From the NCBI GenBank assembly GCA_024404395.1, contig JAKSPZ010000046.1, positions 1 to 7,062 of the forward strand: a stretch of DNA of 7,062 bases, given 5' to 3'. Positions 5,591 through 7,062 of the stretch are shown one piece after another (the stretch's first letter is position 1; the number at the start of each line of letters is the position of its first letter). A program made the position numbers and the translations under genes. The stretch comes from Clostridia bacterium. GTDB lineage: Bacteria > Bacillota > Clostridia > Christensenellales > Aristaeellaceae. Below the pieces are notes generated by a model that worked only from the letters and a program-made list of their open reading frames with translations, searched no databases and was not told the origin of the DNA.

Positions 5591-6784
5591 ATGCGAAAGA
5601 AAAAGTGTATCGCCATGCTGCTTGCCGGCGGTCAGGGCAGTCGCCTCGGCCTGCTGACCAAAGTCATGGCAAAACCTGCGGTCCCCTTCGGCGGCAAATA
5701 TCGCATTATCGACTTCCCGCTGTCCAACTGCACCAACTCCCAGATCGATACCGTCGGTGTCCTCACCCAGTATCGTCCTCTGGAGCTGAACAGCTATATC
5801 GGCTCCGGTCAGCCCTGGGATCTCGACTTGAGCAACGGCGGCGTATTCGTCCTGCCCCCCTACATGACCGCCAAGAGCGGCGAGTGGTATCGCGGCACCG
5901 CCAACGCCATCTATCAGAACATCGGCTTCATCGAGCAGTATGATCCCGATTACGTTCTCATCCTGTCCGGCGACCACATCTATAAAATGGATTACAACCG
6001 CATGCTCAATGCCCACATCGAGCGCGGCGCGGACATCACCATCGCCGTCCGTCCCGTTCCGTGGGAGGTCGCGCCTTCCTTCGGCATCATGAATGTCGAT
6101 GACAAGGACAACATCATCGAGTTCGAAGAAAAGCCCAAGCAGCCCAAGAGCAATCTTGCTTCCATGGGTGTCTATATCTTCACCTGGAAGGTTCTGCGCG
6201 AGTACCTCATCAACGACGAGAACGACCCCAACTCCAAGAACGACTTCGGCAAGAACATCATCCCCAACATGCTCAACGACAAGAAGAGCATGCTTGCCTA
6301 TCGCTTCGAGAGCTACTGGAAGGACGTCGGCACCATCGCTTCCCTGTGGGAAGCCAACATGGACTTGCTGCAGGATCCGCCGGAGTTCGATCTCACCGAT
6401 ACCCACTGGAAGGTCTATGCCCGCAGTCCCATCATGCCGCCCCACTTCATCGGCGGCAGCGCAGTCGTGGAGCATTCCATGATCGCTGAAGGCTGTGAAG
6501 TCCACGGCACCGTCAAGGGCAGTGTTCTGTTCGCAGGCGTCAACGTCGCCGCGGACGCCATTGTCGAAGACGCCGTCATCATGCCCAACACCCGCATTGA
6601 ATCCGGTGCGGTCGTCCGTCGCTGCATCATCGCCGAAAACTGCGTGGTCACCGCAGACTGCGTCGTCGGCGAGAAGGAAGGCGACATCGCCCTGATCGGT
6701 CAGGATACCGTTCTGCCCAAGGGCTACTCGGTCAAGGCCGGCGAACAGGTCGACACCGAAGAAATCCAGAGAAGGGAGAACTAA
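5591..6784 (+). CDS. glgC: Glucose-1-phosphate adenylyltransferase, catalytic subunit
   Basis: This encodes a 397-residue ADP-glucose pyrophosphorylase, which makes ADP-glucose from ATP and glucose-1-phosphate, the committed step of bacterial glycogen synthesis in the cytoplasm. The nucleotidyltransferase domain (about 1-250) shows [12 protein letters not shown] (13-24), [20 protein letters not shown] (27-46), [12 protein letters not shown] (99-110), [10 protein letters not shown] (126-135) with catalytic D128, EKP with K181, and [15 protein letters not shown] (242-256). A left-handed beta-helix domain follows, with hexapeptide-like repeats at about 285-375. The position equivalent to the fructose-bisphosphate site Lys39 of the E. 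coli enzyme appears to be V25, which would fit the FBP-insensitive Bacillus-type enzymes. The ATG has GAGGG (5580-5584) 6 bases upstream. It is followed 3 bases after its stop by glgD. Confidence 0.96.
   Translation: MRKKKCIAMLLAGGQGSRLGLLTKVMAKPAVPFGGKYRIIDFPLSNCTNSQIDTVGVLTQYRPLELNSYIGSGQPWDLDLSNGGVFVLPPYMTAKSGEWYRGTANAIYQNIGFIEQYDPDYVLILSGDHIYKMDYNRMLNAHIERGADITIAVRPVPWEVAPSFGIMNVDDKDNIIEFEEKPKQPKSNLASMGVYIFTWKVLREYLINDENDPNSKNDFGKNIIPNMLNDKKSMLAYRFESYWKDVGTIASLWEANMDLLQDPPEFDLTDTHWKVYARSPIMPPHFIGGSAVVEHSMIAEGCEVHGTVKGSVLFAGVNVAADAIVEDAVIMPNTRIESGAVVRRCIIAENCVVTADCVVGEKEGDIALIGQDTVLPKGYSVKAGEQVDTEEIQRREN
6772..6778 (+). promoter_or_regulatory. glgD ribosome binding site embedded in the 3' end of glgC
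   Basis: AAGGGAG lies within the last codons of glgC, and its GGGAG core is 9 bases upstream of the glgD ATG. Ribosomes finishing glgC clear this site, so production of the two subunits is probably coupled. Confidence 0.7.
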
Positions 6785-6787
6785 ACC

Positions 6788-7062
6788 ATGAATGACGTAA
6801 TGGGTATCGTATATACCACAAAAGATGACCTCACCATGCGTGAGCTCACCAGCCAGCGCGCCGTCGCCGCCATCCCCATGGCAGGCCGCTATCGTATCAT
6901 CGACTTCACCCTGTCCAATCTGGTCAACTCCGGCATCCGCAATGTCGGCATCATCTGCCAGAAGAACTACCACTCCCTGATGGATCACATCGGCTCCGGT
7001 AAGGAATGGGATCTGCACACCCGCAACAACGGTCTGTTCATCCTGCCCCCCTTCCTGACCCG
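6788..7062 (+). CDS. glgD: GlgD, non-catalytic/regulatory subunit of glucose-1-phosphate adenylyltransferase, cut by window edge
   Basis: The first 91 codons are present and the frame is open to the window end. The sequence is a GlgC paralogue: MAGRYRIIDFTLSNLVNSGIRNVGI (residues 31-55), HIGSGKEWDLHTRNNGLFILPPFLT (66-90). It lacks the GGxGxRL nucleotide loop and the LTxxxAKP segment, which are replaced by GIVYTTKDDLTMRELTSQRAVAAIP. This is the signature of GlgD, known in Bacillus and Geobacillus as a partner that raises GlgC activity in a mixed tetramer rather than catalysing alone. The ribosome site GGGAG (6774-6778) lies inside the end of glgC, 9 bases before the ATG. The stop of glgC, one codon (ACC) and the glgD ATG follow in the same reading frame, so the two genes are tightly coupled. 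Confidence 0.94.
   Translation, partial: MNDVMGIVYTTKDDLTMRELTSQRAVAAIPMAGRYRIIDFTLSNLVNSGIRNVGIICQKNYHSLMDHIGSGKEWDLHTRNNGLFILPPFLT

Noticed and set aside
5549..7018. A 489-residue minus-strand open frame opposite glgC-glgD
   Set aside because: Same register effect, rich in Asp, Gly, Val and Ala with no domain, and covers two clearly recognisable genes on the other strand.

Overview
The window looks like an ordinary chromosomal segment from a fairly GC-rich member of the Clostridia (Bacillota). The evidence is the phoH-pgpH gene pair, a glgC-glgD pair encoding a two-subunit ADP-glucose pyrophosphorylase, a DtxR/MntR-type regulator, near-consensus TTGACA/TATAAT promoters with GGAGG-type ribosome binding sites, and GC-rich, strongly biased codon use. 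The genus cannot be fixed from the sequence alone. I see no mobile element, CRISPR array, rRNA or tRNA, and no intergenic gap over about 220 bases.

Layout, left to right: (1) a leftward operon with a PhoH-family ATPase (3260 to 2226) followed 15 bases later by a 7TM-HD cyclic-di-AMP phosphodiesterase of the PgpH/YqfF family (2210 to beyond base 1, C-terminus missing). (2) A compact divergent promoter region (about 3287-3370) with two sigma-A-type promoters whose -35 boxes are only 12 bp apart. (3) Two rightward genes: a Nudix hydrolase (3381-3938) and a small DtxR/MntR-type metal-dependent repressor (4001-4384) with its own promoter starting one base after the Nudix stop. (4) A strong two-way terminator (4393-4426) shared with a leftward AEC-family permease (5371 to 4433). 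(5) An AT-rich divergent intergenic region (5372-5590). (6) The start of a rightward glycogen operon: glgC (5591-6784) and the beginning of glgD (6788 to beyond 7062).

Functionally, the left operon combines an RNA-metabolism-associated ATPase with turnover of the second messenger c-di-AMP. In many Firmicutes this pair continues into ybeY, dgkA and era, which would lie left of the window. The right operon makes ADP-glucose for glycogen synthesis and would be expected to continue into further glg genes. The middle genes have no obvious pathway link to either side. The most useful corrections to a naive reading are a TTG start for phoH, because the longer ATG-started frame runs back through its own promoter, and the dismissal of very long antisense open frames. 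Those frames exist because these genes almost entirely avoid TTA, CTA and TCA codons. I found no convincing previously undescribed system.
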